A stretch of 64,000 bases of DNA from CAIKBL01 sp050247235 (GTDB taxonomy: Bacteria; Pseudomonadota; Gammaproteobacteria; Ga0077536), in NCBI GenBank assembly GCA_050247235.1, contig JBFWUN010000010.1, positions 40,460 through 104,459 on the forward strand. Reading direction: 5' to 3'. The first letter of the stretch is position 1, and each line of letters begins with the position of its first letter. Below the pieces are notes generated by a model. The model made no database searches. It was not told the origin of the DNA and was given only the letters and a program-made list of their open reading frames with translations. The position numbers and the translations under genes were made by a program. Below, in pieces: positions 1 to 9,093 of this stretch.

Positions 1-344
1 TCGCGGCAACCCTGCAGGCGCTGCGCGAACGGGTGGGATCGGGCCGTATCGTCGCGGTCCTGGAGCCGCGCTCGAACACGATGCGGATGGGCGTGATGAG
101 CGCGCAACTCGCGCCGGCGCTCGCCGCCGCCGACACGAGCGTGATCTTCGCGCCGGCGGAACTTCGCTGGGACATCGGGGCGGCGACCGCCGCGCTCGGG
201 GAACGCCGGCACGTATGCGAATCAGCCGCGGAACTGGTGGCGACGATCGCGCGGCTGGCGACGCCGGGCAGTCATGTCGTGATCATGAGCAACGGCGATT
301 TCGGCGGTCTGCATCGCCAGCTGCTCGCGACGCTGGCAGCCTGA
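1..344 (+). CDS. mpl: Mpl, murein tripeptide ligase, C-terminal fragment
   Basis: This is the 3' end of a gene cut by the window edge; about 113 residues in frame 3 are visible. The stretch EPRSNTMRMG and the late MSNGDFGGLHRQLL segment match the C-terminal domain of UDP-N-acetylmuramate:L-alanyl-gamma-D-glutamyl-meso-diaminopimelate ligase. That enzyme recycles the murein tripeptide in the cytoplasm by joining it to UDP-MurNAc. The C-terminal Mur-ligase domain resembles that of MurC, but the EPRSNT motif is typical of Mpl. The stop codon lies two bases before the start of the next gene, so the two are probably co-transcribed. The N-terminal ATP-binding part is outside the window. Confidence 0.85.
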   Translation, partial: AATLQALRERVGSGRIVAVLEPRSNTMRMGVMSAQLAPALAAADTSVIFAPAELRWDIGAATAALGERRHVCESAAELVATIARLATPGSHVVIMSNGDFGGLHRQLLATLAA

Positions 345-346
345 TC

Positions 347-961
347 ATGATGGACACGGCGCCAGCCGGAACGCTCGCACTGTTTCCGCTGCACACGGTG
401 CTGTTCCCGGGGGGCCTTCTCCCGCTCCAGATCTTCGAACCCCGTTACGTCGACCTCGTGCGCGCGTGTCTCGGGGGTCGCCGGAGTTTCGGCATCGTCG
501 GCATCCGGGAGGGCCGTGAAGCCGGCACCGCCGCCATTCCGTTCGACACGGGGACGCACGCGGAGATCGTGGACTGGCGGCAGGGCGACAACGGGTTGCT
601 GAACATCCTGGTGCGCGGCAGTCGGCGATTCCGGATCCTCGCGCAGCGCATCGCGCCCGACCAGCTGATCACCGCGGAGGTGGCATGGCTCGACCCGCCC
701 GCGGCGCGCGCAACGGACGAGGAGTTCGACGAGTTGAAGGCGTTACTTCACAAACTCCTCGAACATCACGATGCAATTGACCGATTCGATCTGCTCACGG
801 GCGCCACGCGGGCCGAGGTTGCATACCGCGTCGCCGAGCTGCTGCCACTGTCGACCATGGACAAGACCACGCTGCTCGCGATGCCCGATGACCGCGACCT
901 GCTGCACGCAGTGCGCGCGGCGCTCGAACAATTGCTTGGCGCCCGCCCGTCCCTGCATTGA
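347..961 (+). CDS. LON substrate-binding domain protein
   Basis: A 204-residue protein made almost entirely of a LON N-terminal substrate-binding domain (PF02190 type). The signature is near the start, residues 13-34: FPLHTVLFPGG followed by LPLQIFEPRY. There is no AAA ATPase or serine-lysine protease domain, so it is a stand-alone LON-domain protein like those annotated as peptidase S16, not the Lon protease. I chose the ATG at 347, two bases after the mpl stop; a second ATG follows at 350. An upstream in-frame extension overlaps mpl and has no family similarity. The molecular role of such single-domain proteins is not established; peptide or protein binding is an inference. Confidence 0.85.
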   Translation: MMDTAPAGTLALFPLHTVLFPGGLLPLQIFEPRYVDLVRACLGGRRSFGIVGIREGREAGTAAIPFDTGTHAEIVDWRQGDNGLLNILVRGSRRFRILAQRIAPDQLITAEVAWLDPPAARATDEEFDELKALLHKLLEHHDAIDRFDLLTGATRAEVAYRVAELLPLSTMDKTTLLAMPDDRDLLHAVRAALEQLLGARPSLH

Positions 962-1063
962 CTGATGCACGCGTCGACGCCACGACGCGGGTTCGTCGGT
1001 TGAACGCACCATGGACATGTGCGATTTTACGCGCACGCTGGCGAAGCCGCCGCATCAGGCTCG

Positions 1064-3292
1064 ATGCCAAGAAGAACATACCTCTTACTCACGCTGTTAC
1101 TGTGCACACGGACCGCGAACGCCCTTCCCGAGGAACGGACAACGGAAGAGTACTGGTGGTTGTGTCCGGTCGATCGGAGTGTGCCGGTCCGCCCGCAGTT
1201 TTCCAGTGAAGGGCTCGCACCCGGCAGCACGGAGGTCCGGGCCGATTCCGCGCGCGTCGTGGACAACGAGAGCACGTTCTTCGCCGGCGACGTGGAACTC
1301 ATCCGGGACCACGCGGCCGTCGCAGCCGAAGAAATCACTTACGACCAGGCAGTCGGCCGGGGCAACGCAGAGGGCAACGTCTTCATCTGGGATCGCGCGT
1401 TTCTCTGGCGCGGCGAACGCGCGCTGTTCAATTTCGACGACGAGCTGACCCGCCTCGAAGCCGGACGCTACTGGCTGGTCGACCGCCAGGGCCGCGGCCG
1501 TGCGCGGCTCATCAAGAACGACAGCTACGCCAACATCACGCGGTTGACCGGCGTCGAATACACAACCTGCCCGCGCAACGCCGAAACCTGGAAGTTCTCG
1601 GCCTCGAAGATCAAGCTGGACCACGATCTCGACCGCGGCTACGCGACGAATGCGCTGCTGAAGGTTCGCGGCGTCCCCGTGTTCTACCTGCCGTACATCA
1701 ATTTTCCGCTCAGCGGCAAGCGCAAGTCAGGACTGCTGCCGCCGACGCTCGGCAACCGCAGCGAGTCCGGGTTCGATATCCAGGTTCCCATCTACTGGAA
1801 CATTGCGCCGGAGCAGGACGCGACGTTCATCCCGCGCATCATCGCGGACCGCGGCGAGATGCTTGGCGGCGAGTACCGCTACATGGGACGCGAGTTCCGC
1901 AGCGAGATCGATTTCACCTACCTGCCCGGGGACAAACTCGCGGACGGCGAGGACCGCTCTTCCGTCGCGTTCACGCACCAGCATTACTACGCGAACCGCC
2001 ACGGATTCGTGAACGCACTGATCCAGAACGTGTCCGACGCGCAGTACTTCGAGGACTTCGGCAACAGCCTCAGCGTGACCAGCCAGCGCTTCCTCGATCG
2101 CCGCATCGAAACGACTTACGCAGACAGCAACGTCTGGGCGTACGGCATTCTGCAGAGCTACCAGAATATCGACGACTCGATTCCCGGGCGGTTCAGTCCC
2201 TATCGGCGCGTCCCGCAGCTGCTTGCCCAGACGCTGTTTCCCCAGCGCCACCTCGTGCCGCATTTCGCTGCCCTGTCCGAGTTCACGTACTTCGATCGCG
2301 ACGACAGTGTGACCGGATCCCGCATTCACCTGGAACCCACCGTCTCGCTGCCGTTCATCAAGCCGTGGGCGTATATCCGGCCCGCGCTCGGCGTGAAGAT
2401 GACGAATTACATGCTGACGAACTCGGGACCGTTCGACGACCAGGAGACACGCGCGGTGCCCGTGGTCAGCCTCGACAGCCAGTTCTTCCTGGAACGCCGC
2501 TTCAGGTTCTGGGGAGAACGCATGCTGCAGACGCTCGAACCGCGCGCGTACTACCTGCTGGTTCCGAAGGTGGACCAGGATGATTACCCGGTGTTCGACT
2601 CCGGCCTGTTCGACCTGTCGTTCATCAACCTCTTCCGCGACAACCGATTCGCCGGCTACGACCGGGTCGGGGATGCGAACCAGTTGACGCTTGCGGTCAC
2701 CACCCGTCACTTCAGCCTGAACTCGGGACGCCAGCTGTTTCGCACGAGCATTGGCCAGATTTACTACTTCCGCGATCGCGATATCAATGTACCCGGTGTC
2801 ATCACCCAGGACAGCAGCACGTCTGAATTGCTCGGCGAATTCGCAACCAACCTCACCGAGGACTGGTCCGCGCGTGCCACCTTGCAGTGGGACCCGGATC
2901 TGAACCAGACGAACAAGTCGGCAATTTCAGTACGCTATGCGCCGCGCGACGGTACGGTCATCAACGTTGCGTATCGGCAGCGCCGTGCGCTCACGGACAT
3001 CGAGCAGACCGACGTCGCATTTCGAATCCCGATGACCGAGAGCCTGAGCCTGGTGGGACGGTGGGCGTACTCACTACAGAGCCAGCAGGCGCTGGAAGTC
3101 GTGGGCGGGCTCGAGTACGAGAGCTGTTGCTGGGGCATCCGGATCCTGAGCCGCCGGTTCATCCGCAACGTCGAGGGAGAATTCGACAACGCCATCTTCA
3201 TGCAGGCGGAGTTCAAGGGACTGGGCGGGTTCGGGCGCTCCGCCGCGTCGTTCCTGCGCAGAAGCATCCCCGGTTACGAACCGCTGTTCTGA
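1064..3292 (+). CDS. lptD: LptD, LPS-assembly outer-membrane protein
   Basis: LptD forms the outer-membrane beta-barrel that, with LptE, inserts lipopolysaccharide into the outer leaflet. The 742-residue product has a signal peptide (MPRRTYLLLTLLL, cleavage after TANA), an OstA-like N-terminal beta-jellyroll (about residues 50-160) and a long C-terminal barrel ending in GYEPLF. Four cysteines fall where the family needs them for the two interlocking disulfides: C34, C169 and the adjacent pair C688-C689 (E. coli 31, 173, 724, 725). I chose the ATG at 1064 because it starts directly at the signal peptide; an ATG at 1019 would add 15 residues. It heads the lptD-surA-pdxA-rsmA cluster, and SurA is the chaperone LptD needs for folding. 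Confidence 0.97.
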   Translation: MPRRTYLLLTLLLCTRTANALPEERTTEEYWWLCPVDRSVPVRPQFSSEGLAPGSTEVRADSARVVDNESTFFAGDVELIRDHAAVAAEEITYDQAVGRGNAEGNVFIWDRAFLWRGERALFNFDDELTRLEAGRYWLVDRQGRGRARLIKNDSYANITRLTGVEYTTCPRNAETWKFSASKIKLDHDLDRGYATNALLKVRGVPVFYLPYINFPLSGKRKSGLLPPTLGNRSESGFDIQVPIYWNIAPEQDATFIPRIIADRGEMLGGEYRYMGREFRSEIDFTYLPGDKLADGEDRSSVAFTHQHYYANRHGFVNALIQNVSDAQYFEDFGNSLSVTSQRFLDRRIETTYADSNVWAYGILQSYQNIDDSIPGRFSPYRRVPQLLAQTLFPQRHLVPHFAALSEFTYFDRDDSVTGSRIHLEPTVSLPFIKPWAYIRPALGVKMTNYMLTNSGPFDDQETRAVPVVSLDSQFFLERRFRFWGERMLQTLEPRAYYLLVPKVDQDDYPVFDSGLFDLSFINLFRDNRFAGYDRVGDANQLTLAVTTRHFSLNSGRQLFRTSIGQIYYFRDRDINVPGVITQDSSTSELLGEFATNLTEDWSARATLQWDPDLNQTNKSAISVRYAPRDGTVINVAYRQRRALTDIEQTDVAFRIPMTESLSLVGRWAYSLQSQQALEVVGGLEYESCCWGIRILSRRFIRNVEGEFDNAIFMQAEFKGLGGFGRSAASFLRRSIPGYEPLF

Positions 3293-3528
3293 CCGCGCGA
3301 GTCAGCCACCGTTCATATTGAGCCACGCGATGCAACGACAGGACCCATTGCCCGGTTTTGGGTTTAGAATCCCCGGGCCTGGTGAAGTACATGGTTGAAG
3401 CGCCCCCTGCGCACGATCCGCTCAGTCAGGTTGCAGCGTCCAACGGCGCACCTCCGAATCCACACCGGCGCCGGCGCATGCGGCTGGCGCCGCGCACCCG
3501 ACGGGTACGCCCAACGATAGTGACGACG

Positions 3529-4806
3529 ATGTTCTGCAGACCGCTGTTGACCCTCCTCCTGCTGCTGACCTGCGCGACGACGTACGCCGCGGAGCTCGAT
3601 CGCATCATCGCGGTCGTCGATGACGACGTGGTGATGCGCAGCGAGCTCGATGCGATGTTGAGCCGCGTACGCGGAGAACTGCGCGAGCGCGGCGCACAGG
3701 TCCCTCCTTCGTCGGTTCTCGAGCGGCAGGTGATGGAACGCCTGATCCTGCAGAAGATCCAGCTCCAGCTGGCGGAACAGGCCGGCGTGGAAGTCACGGA
3801 GGAAAACCTCGACCGCGCCATCCAGGACATCGCGGACAAGAACAACCTGACCATTCCGCAATTCCAGAATATCCTCGCCAACGAGGGCTACGAGTTCGAA
3901 CGCTTCCGCGAGGACATCCGGCAGGAAATCCTGTTGTCCAAGCTCCGACGCGAGGAAGTCGACCGTCGCATCCAGGTGACGGATCGGGAAATCGAGAACG
4001 AGTTGAAGATCGCCGGTGACGGCAAGCAGGACGACAACGAGTATCACATCGCGCACATTCTCGTCTCGATCCCGTCCAGCGCCTCGGACGCGGAACGGCG
4101 CAGGGCCGAGGAGAAGGCCCAGGAAGTCGCGGATCGCCTCGCGGAAGGCACCGATTTCGGCGACGTCGCACTCGCGATGTCCGATGCACAGGACGCGCTG
4201 GACAAGGGCGATCTCGGCTGGCGGAAGATCGACGAGATCCCGAGCGTGTTCTCGGCCACCGTGCGCCAGCTGCAGGTCGATCAGCACAGCGACATGATCC
4301 GGAGCCCGAGCGGCTATCACTTCGTCAAGCTGCTCGGCACCCGCGGCGGGGAACAGGTGCTGGTGGAACAGACCAAGGTCCGCCACATCCTCATCACGCC
4401 GAACGAGCTCGTGGACGAGGCGGCCGCGATCGAGCGGTTGCGCCAGCTGCGCCTGCGGCTGGAGAGCGGCGACGATTTCGCGGCGATCGCGCGGACACAT
4501 TCCGACGACCGCGGCTCCGCGCTGCAGGGGGGGGATCTCGGCTGGGTGAGCCCGGGCCAGATGGTCCCCGAATTCGAGGAAGTGATGCAGGCGACCGACA
4601 AGAATCAGATCAGCGCGCCGTTTCGCAGCGAGTACGGCTGGCACCTCCTGCAGGTGCTGGACCGACGCTCCTACGACGGCACGGACGAAGTGCGGCGCGC
4701 CAAGGCGCGGGAAGCGATCCTGTCCCGCAAGCGCGAAGAGGCGTACCAGGAGTGGCAGCGGCGACTGCGCGACGAAGCCTATGTCGAACTCCGCCTCGAC
4801 GAGTAG
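3529..4806 (+). CDS. surA: SurA, periplasmic chaperone and peptidyl-prolyl isomerase
   Basis: SurA escorts outer-membrane proteins, including LptD, across the periplasm. The 425-residue product has a signal peptide (MFCRPLLTLLLLL, cleavage after YAA), a SurA N-terminal domain beginning ELDRIIAVVDDDVV, and two parvulin domains starting near residues 171 (YHIAHILVSIP) and 284 (VRHILITPNE), followed by a C-terminal helix that completes the chaperone core. The length is typical (E. coli 428). The ATG at 3529 is chosen because it opens the signal peptide; the frame is open further upstream to 3358 but that part lacks family character. It overlaps pdxA by 26 bases, which suggests translational coupling. 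Confidence 0.97.
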   Translation: MFCRPLLTLLLLLTCATTYAAELDRIIAVVDDDVVMRSELDAMLSRVRGELRERGAQVPPSSVLERQVMERLILQKIQLQLAEQAGVEVTEENLDRAIQDIADKNNLTIPQFQNILANEGYEFERFREDIRQEILLSKLRREEVDRRIQVTDREIENELKIAGDGKQDDNEYHIAHILVSIPSSASDAERRRAEEKAQEVADRLAEGTDFGDVALAMSDAQDALDKGDLGWRKIDEIPSVFSATVRQLQVDQHSDMIRSPSGYHFVKLLGTRGGEQVLVEQTKVRHILITPNELVDEAAAIERLRQLRLRLESGDDFAAIARTHSDDRGSALQGGDLGWVSPGQMVPEFEEVMQATDKNQISAPFRSEYGWHLLQVLDRRSYDGTDEVRRAKAREAILSRKREEAYQEWQRRLRDEAYVELRLDE

Positions 4807-5758
4807 ACGTGCACGGCCACGCATCGCCATCACTGCGGGCGAACCCGCCGGCATAGGCCCGGAGCTCGTCGCCGCGCTGGATCCCGCGGCGTTCGAAGCG
4901 GACCTGGTGGTCATCGGCGACGCCCGGATGCTCCGCGCGCGCGGATCGGGTCACGGTCGCGGAGGCGCCCCGGTCGCGCGGGCAGCGCTCGAAGTACTGC
5001 ATATCCCGGCGCCGGCGCCGGTGTTGCCGGGGCGGCTGGATACCCGGAATGCGGATTACGTGCTCGCCACGCTCGCGCGCGCGGCGGACGGGTGCCTCGA
5101 TGGCGAATTCGATGCCGTGGTCACCGGCCCGGTGCAGAAGAGCGTGATCAACGACGCGGGTCGGCCATTTACCGGGCACACGGAGTTCTTCGCCGAACGC
5201 GCCGGCGGCGTGACCCCGATCATGATGCTGGTGGCAGGTGACCTCCGGGTGGCGCTCGTCACCACGCATCTCCCGCTGGCGGAAGTGCCGCGCGCGATCA
5301 CGACGGATGCCGTGCGGTACGTGATCGAAACCGTCGCAGGCGCGCTGCAGGGCTGGTTCGGCGTTCGGCACCCGGCAATCGCAGTATGTGGCCTGAACCC
5401 GCATGCCGGAGAAGGTGGCCACCTCGGACGCGAGGACCTCGACATCATCGCCCCCGCGATGGCCGCCGCGCGCTGCCCGGGGTGCGACGTGCGGGGTCCG
5501 CTGCCGGCAGACACCGCGTTCACGCCGGCACAGCGGAGCCGCTTCGATGCCTTCGTCAGCATGTACCACGACCAGGGGCTGCCGGTGCTGAAGGCGCTCG
5601 GTTTCGGCCACGCGGTCAACGTGACGCTCGGGTTGCCGTTCATCCGCACTTCGGTCGACCACGGCACCGCGCTGGACCTCGCCGGGACGAGCCGCGCGGA
5701 TCCGGGCAGCCTCGTGGCCGCCATCGAGCTTGCGATCAGGCTGTATGGCACTCCCTGA
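4781..5758 (+). CDS. pdxA: PdxA, 4-hydroxythreonine-4-phosphate dehydrogenase
   Basis: PdxA oxidises 4-hydroxy-L-threonine phosphate in the DXP-dependent pyridoxal phosphate pathway; it is a cytoplasmic, metal-dependent NAD enzyme. The 325-residue protein shows GEPAGIGPE (residues 20-28), TGPVQKSVIN, the GHTEFF segment with a metal-binding histidine, GLNPHAGEGG, and SMYHDQGLPVLKALGF near the C-terminus, all family hallmarks. The start at 4781 lies inside the end of surA, and the stop lies inside the start of rsmA, so surA-pdxA-rsmA form a tight overlapping operon. The length is normal for the family. Confidence 0.97.
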   Translation: MSNSASTSRRARPRIAITAGEPAGIGPELVAALDPAAFEADLVVIGDARMLRARGSGHGRGGAPVARAALEVLHIPAPAPVLPGRLDTRNADYVLATLARAADGCLDGEFDAVVTGPVQKSVINDAGRPFTGHTEFFAERAGGVTPIMMLVAGDLRVALVTTHLPLAEVPRAITTDAVRYVIETVAGALQGWFGVRHPAIAVCGLNPHAGEGGHLGREDLDIIAPAMAAARCPGCDVRGPLPADTAFTPAQRSRFDAFVSMYHDQGLPVLKALGFGHAVNVTLGLPFIRTSVDHGTALDLAGTSRADPGSLVAAIELAIRLYGTP

Positions 5759-6542
5759 CGGCGTGCTGCCGGGGCGGCTGCCCACCGGCGGCGCACGCAA
5801 GCGCTTCGGCCAGCATTTCCTGACGGATGCGTACGTCCTCGACGAGATCGTCGCGTGCATCGCGCCGCGCAACGGTGAAATGCTGGTGGAGATCGGGCCG
5901 GGTCACGGGGCGCTCACGTTCCGGTTGCTCGAGAAGGGTGCCGTCGTCCATGCCGTGGAACTCGATCGCGATCTCGTGGAGGAACTGGGGCAGCACGCCG
6001 CCCGGATACCCTCCCTGCACGTGCATGCCGCCGACGCGCTGGCGTTCGACTTCACCTCGCTTCCGTCTGCCGCACCGCTGCGGGTGGTGGGGAACCTGCC
6101 GTACAACATTTCCACGCCGCTGATGCTGCGGCTGGTCAGGCTCGGTGATCGCGTACAGGACATGTGCTTCATGCTGCAACGGGAAGTGGCGGAACGGATG
6201 TGCGCCCTCCCTGGAACGGCCGCGTACGGCAGGCTTTCGGTGCTGACCCAGGCGTTCTGCACGGCGACCATGCTGCTCGAAGTCCCCCCCCAGGCATTCA
6301 CGCCTCCGCCGAAGGTGGACTCGCGCGTGATCCTGCTGCGCCCGCACCCTGCGCCGTGCGCGTTCGACGCCCTGGAGAAGGTGGTTGCGCAGGCGTTCGC
6401 CCATCGCCGGAAGATGCTGCGCCACACGCTCGGCCGGCAATTCGACGCGGCGACGCTCGCGGCACTCGGGATCGCGCTGACCGACCGGCCCGAAGATGTC
6501 ACGGTGGCACAGTACGTCGCGCTCGCGCGCCATCACGCCTGA
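5745..6542 (+). CDS. rsmA: RsmA (KsgA), 16S rRNA adenine dimethyltransferase
   Basis: RsmA dimethylates two adjacent adenines (A1518/A1519 in E. coli numbering) in the 3' hairpin of 16S rRNA during 30S assembly. The 265-residue protein has the N-terminal KRFGQHFL segment, the SAM-binding motif EIGPGHGALT, the acidic VELDRDL strand end, and the catalytic NLPYNIST motif. The C-terminal part carries the usual helical region with FAHRRKMLRHTL. I chose the ATG at 5745, 14 bases inside pdxA; an in-frame start 15 bases upstream is possible. In related genomes apaG follows directly; here a convergent intergenic region and aroE follow instead. Confidence 0.97.
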   Translation: MALPDGVLPGRLPTGGARKRFGQHFLTDAYVLDEIVACIAPRNGEMLVEIGPGHGALTFRLLEKGAVVHAVELDRDLVEELGQHAARIPSLHVHAADALAFDFTSLPSAAPLRVVGNLPYNISTPLMLRLVRLGDRVQDMCFMLQREVAERMCALPGTAAYGRLSVLTQAFCTATMLLEVPPQAFTPPPKVDSRVILLRPHPAPCAFDALEKVVAQAFAHRRKMLRHTLGRQFDAATLAALGIALTDRPEDVTVAQYVALARHHA

Positions 6543-6929
6543 GGCAGGCGGTATCTCGTGCCTGCGGCGCGTGATTCCTCGTCAGGCGTCGAGACGCGCA
6601 GCCACTCGGATTGGGGGGCCTCGCTCCCGGTCAGTTCCAGGTGCGCGGCTGACCTGTTCGCACGGCAACTTTTCCACAGAAGTTGTGGATAACTATGTGG
6701 AACAAGTGACTCGAAGTGTCGAATCAGCTTGTTCTGCCGGATCCGCGTTCAAAACGGTGAATTCTTGAGCACTTTCATCGTTATTAATATAAAACAACGT
6801 GTTATAGCTAATTATGTAAGTAATACATCTGTCATATTTTGTAACTTTGGAAATCGACGGACGGCGCATCACCGCTGTGCATAAGGACACCGGAAAGCGC
6901 CGGCGCCGACCCGCGCAGCACTCAGGACG
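6543..6929. promoter_or_regulatory. Origin-like region: DnaA-box cluster with AT-rich tract
   Basis: This 387-bp gap lies between two convergent genes (rsmA and aroE), where no promoter is expected. It contains three perfect matches to the DnaA-box consensus TTWTNCACA: TTTTCCACA at 6670-6678 (+), TTATCCACA at 6684-6692 (-) and TTATGCACA at 6876-6884 (-). A one-mismatch copy TGTTCCACA lies at 6696-6704 (-). Between the box groups, about 6757-6850 is strikingly AT-rich (runs such as TTATTAATATAAAA) in an otherwise very GC-rich sequence. A near-match to an IHF site starts at about 6723 (AATCAG-N4-TTC). Clustered boxes beside an AT-rich stretch are the architecture of a bacterial origin. No dnaA or dnaN is in view, so a secondary DnaA-titration or regulatory locus remains possible. 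Confidence 0.55.
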
Positions 6930-7781
6930 TTATCCCAGCGCGGTCCGCAGCGCGGCCAGGACGGGGCCGGAATCGGGTGCGCGGCCATGCCACAACGCGA
7001 ACGCCGCAGCGGCCTGTTCGACGAGCATTCCCAGTCCGTCGGCGACACGCCGGGCGCCCTGGGTCACGCAATGGCGCAGGAACGGCGTCTGTTCCGCCCC
7101 GTAACCCATGTCGTAGCAGAACGTGTCCGGACGCACCGCGCCCCCGGGCAGCGCCGGCCCTGCGCCGGCCAGGCCGGCAGCCGTCGCATTGATGATGACC
7201 TCCCACGCACCCGTGGCATCGCCTGGACGAAGGATTCCGAGCCGTGGGTCGTCCGCGAACCTTGCGCGCAGCGATTCGGCGCGGGCGGGGTTGCGATTCA
7301 GGATCAGGAGTTCCGCAGGCTCCGCCTCCAGCAGCGGGCCGATGACACCCGCCGCTGCGCCGCCCGCCCCGAGCAGCAGGATACGGCGCCCGCGTAAGGT
7401 CACCCCGAGGTTGCGGACCAGGTCGGCCAGCAGCCCGACGCCGTCGGTGTTCGCCGCGGACACGGCCTCCCCCTCCCACCACAACGTGTTGGCGGCGCCC
7501 GCCGCGACCACCGCCGGGGCGCGGGCAGCCGCGAGCGCCGCGGCTTCCTCTTTCAGCGGGACCGTGACGTTGACGCCGCGGCAATCCAGCGCCCTGAGGG
7601 CGGCCAGCGCTTCGGCCAGGGTTCCGGGCGCGACTTCCAGCCGCTCGTACTGCAAGGCGAGGCCGCATTGTTCGGCGAACAGCCGGTGAATCGTCGGTGA
7701 GCGGCTGTGGGCAATCGGCTGGCCGACCACCGCGCACAGCACGGCACCGGGGATGCGATGGAGCGGCGGAGAGAGCCGCAT
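6930..7781 (-). CDS. aroE: AroE, shikimate dehydrogenase
   Basis: AroE reduces 3-dehydroshikimate to shikimate with NADPH in aromatic amino acid synthesis. The 283-residue protein contains the substrate-binding SRSP motif near the N-terminus, NVTVPLKE with the catalytic lysine, NTDGVG with the partner aspartate, the Rossmann glycine motif GAGGAAAG, the NADP-selective NRNPAR loop, and the C-terminal DGLGMLVEQAAAAF helix. It is complete and of normal length. It lies 34 bases downstream of the cyclic-nucleotide/rhodanese gene on the same strand, so the two may share a transcript. It converges with rsmA across the origin-like region. Confidence 0.96.
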   Translation of the reverse strand: MRLSPPLHRIPGAVLCAVVGQPIAHSRSPTIHRLFAEQCGLALQYERLEVAPGTLAEALAALRALDCRGVNVTVPLKEEAAALAAARAPAVVAAGAANTLWWEGEAVSAANTDGVGLLADLVRNLGVTLRGRRILLLGAGGAAAGVIGPLLEAEPAELLILNRNPARAESLRARFADDPRLGILRPGDATGAWEVIINATAAGLAGAGPALPGGAVRPDTFCYDMGYGAEQTPFLRHCVTQGARRVADGLGMLVEQAAAAFALWHGRAPDSGPVLAALRTALG

Positions 7782-7815
7782 CGGGTTCAGGCGTGCGCCG
7801 GCGCGACGCGCCTGC

Positions 7816-8874
7816 TCAGGGCTGCGCCTGGAGCGCCGCGGTGCCGCCCTTCAGCACGCAGGTCTGCAGACCGCGCTCGCTCAACAGGAAGGCGGCCGCT
7901 GAACTGCGCCGGCCGGTGTCGCAATACACGATGTAGGTTGCTTTCGGATCGAGCGAATCGACTTTGAGGCGAAGCATGAACAACGGAATGTTGAGGCTCC
8001 CCTTGATGCCGGTGTTCGCGTGCTCGCTTTCGAGCCGGACGTCGAGCCAGCGCGCTCCCGCCTTGACCCGTTCCAGCGCGTCCTCCGGCGTAATCCAGTT
8101 CAGCATCGGCTCCTTCAGGAGGGCGTTGAAGTCCTCCTTCGACAGCCGCATCAGGACGCCGTCGGTTTCCATCGTGATGGTCGCGTTGCGCTTGGCCTCC
8201 GACAGCAGCGCTTCTTCGCCGAACGCGTCTCCGTCCTTCAAGGTGGCCAAGGTCAGCTCCGAACCCGTCTTCGAGGTGCGCAGCACCTTCGCGCGACCGG
8301 ACTTGATGATGTAGTAGTAATCGCCATCATCTCCCTGGCGGATCACGGTTTCACCAGCGCGCATCGGCAATTCCTGCATGCGCATGAACATCGCCTGGAT
8401 ATTGGCCGCCGGGATCTGCAGGAACGCCTGCGATTGCAGGATGCGGGTCATCCAGTCAGCGGATTCGTCCTCCTCGCCGTCCTCGGCGCGGATTTCGTTG
8501 ACCTCGATGCCCGAGAGCTGGTCCCAGGTGAGCAGGATGTCGAGCAGGTCGCTGTCGAAACGGGTGATCTTGCAGTCCGTGCGCGACTTCGCCGTCTGCT
8601 GGCGCGGCTGCTGGTTTGCCAGCGGGTGGCGGGCGGCCTCGGTCCCGCCGGTCACGGTCAGCGATTTGCCGGCCGCGTCTGTCAGCGTGACCTGTCCCTC
8701 CAGGAGGTACAGGGTCTTGCGATCGGTCTCCCCCGCCTTGAACAACGTACGTCCGGCGGGGATTTCCTCGACGATTGCCTTGCCGGCAAGCTCCTGGAAA
8801 TTCTCGACGTTCAGTGCGTTGGCAGGCACCAGGGTCTTGAGGACCGCCTTGTCTACGAGTTTACCGTCAGCCAT
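7816..8874 (-). CDS. Double cyclic-nucleotide-binding domain protein with C-terminal rhodanese
   Basis: This 352-residue soluble protein has three parts. Residues about 10-110 form a degenerate cyclic-nucleotide-binding fold (LVPANALNVENFQELAGKA, LYLLEGQVTLTD) without the phosphate-binding GE motif. Residues about 145-250 are a more canonical domain (RQGDDGDYYYIIKSGRAKV and FGEEALLSEAKRNATI). The C-terminus (about 260-350) is a rhodanese domain with active-site C318 in YCDTGRRS. No DNA-binding helix-turn-helix is visible, so it is not a CRP-type regulator. Domains of this kind suggest a signal sensor acting through sulfur transfer or protein binding, which is inference. It precedes aroE. Confidence 0.88.
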   Translation of the reverse strand: MADGKLVDKAVLKTLVPANALNVENFQELAGKAIVEEIPAGRTLFKAGETDRKTLYLLEGQVTLTDAAGKSLTVTGGTEAARHPLANQQPRQQTAKSRTDCKITRFDSDLLDILLTWDQLSGIEVNEIRAEDGEEDESADWMTRILQSQAFLQIPAANIQAMFMRMQELPMRAGETVIRQGDDGDYYYIIKSGRAKVLRTSKTGSELTLATLKDGDAFGEEALLSEAKRNATITMETDGVLMRLSKEDFNALLKEPMLNWITPEDALERVKAGARWLDVRLESEHANTGIKGSLNIPLFMLRLKVDSLDPKATYIVYCDTGRRSSAAAFLLSERGLQTCVLKGGTAALQAQP

Positions 8875-9093
8875 GTCGCTCAGCGCAGTTTCGGTTGTTC
8901 GCCAGGTACCGGGACGTTAGCGGCCGCGCCTCGGCAGATTGTACGGGCCAGCGGTCCGCCGCGCGTCCGGCCGGAGAGCCCCTGCTCCGTTCTCGTTGTC
9001 AGCGTCGAGAATCGTCGCTTATTGTAGGTGGAGGCCGCCGCCTGCGAAAGGTTGGCGGCAACCCCCATCCTTCGTCCAGCCAGGAGACTCCGC

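Noticed and set aside
6496..6890. Small open frames in the origin-like region (90 and 65 codons)
   Set aside because: No ribosome-binding site, no similarity, and they overlap the DnaA-box cluster and the AT-rich tract.
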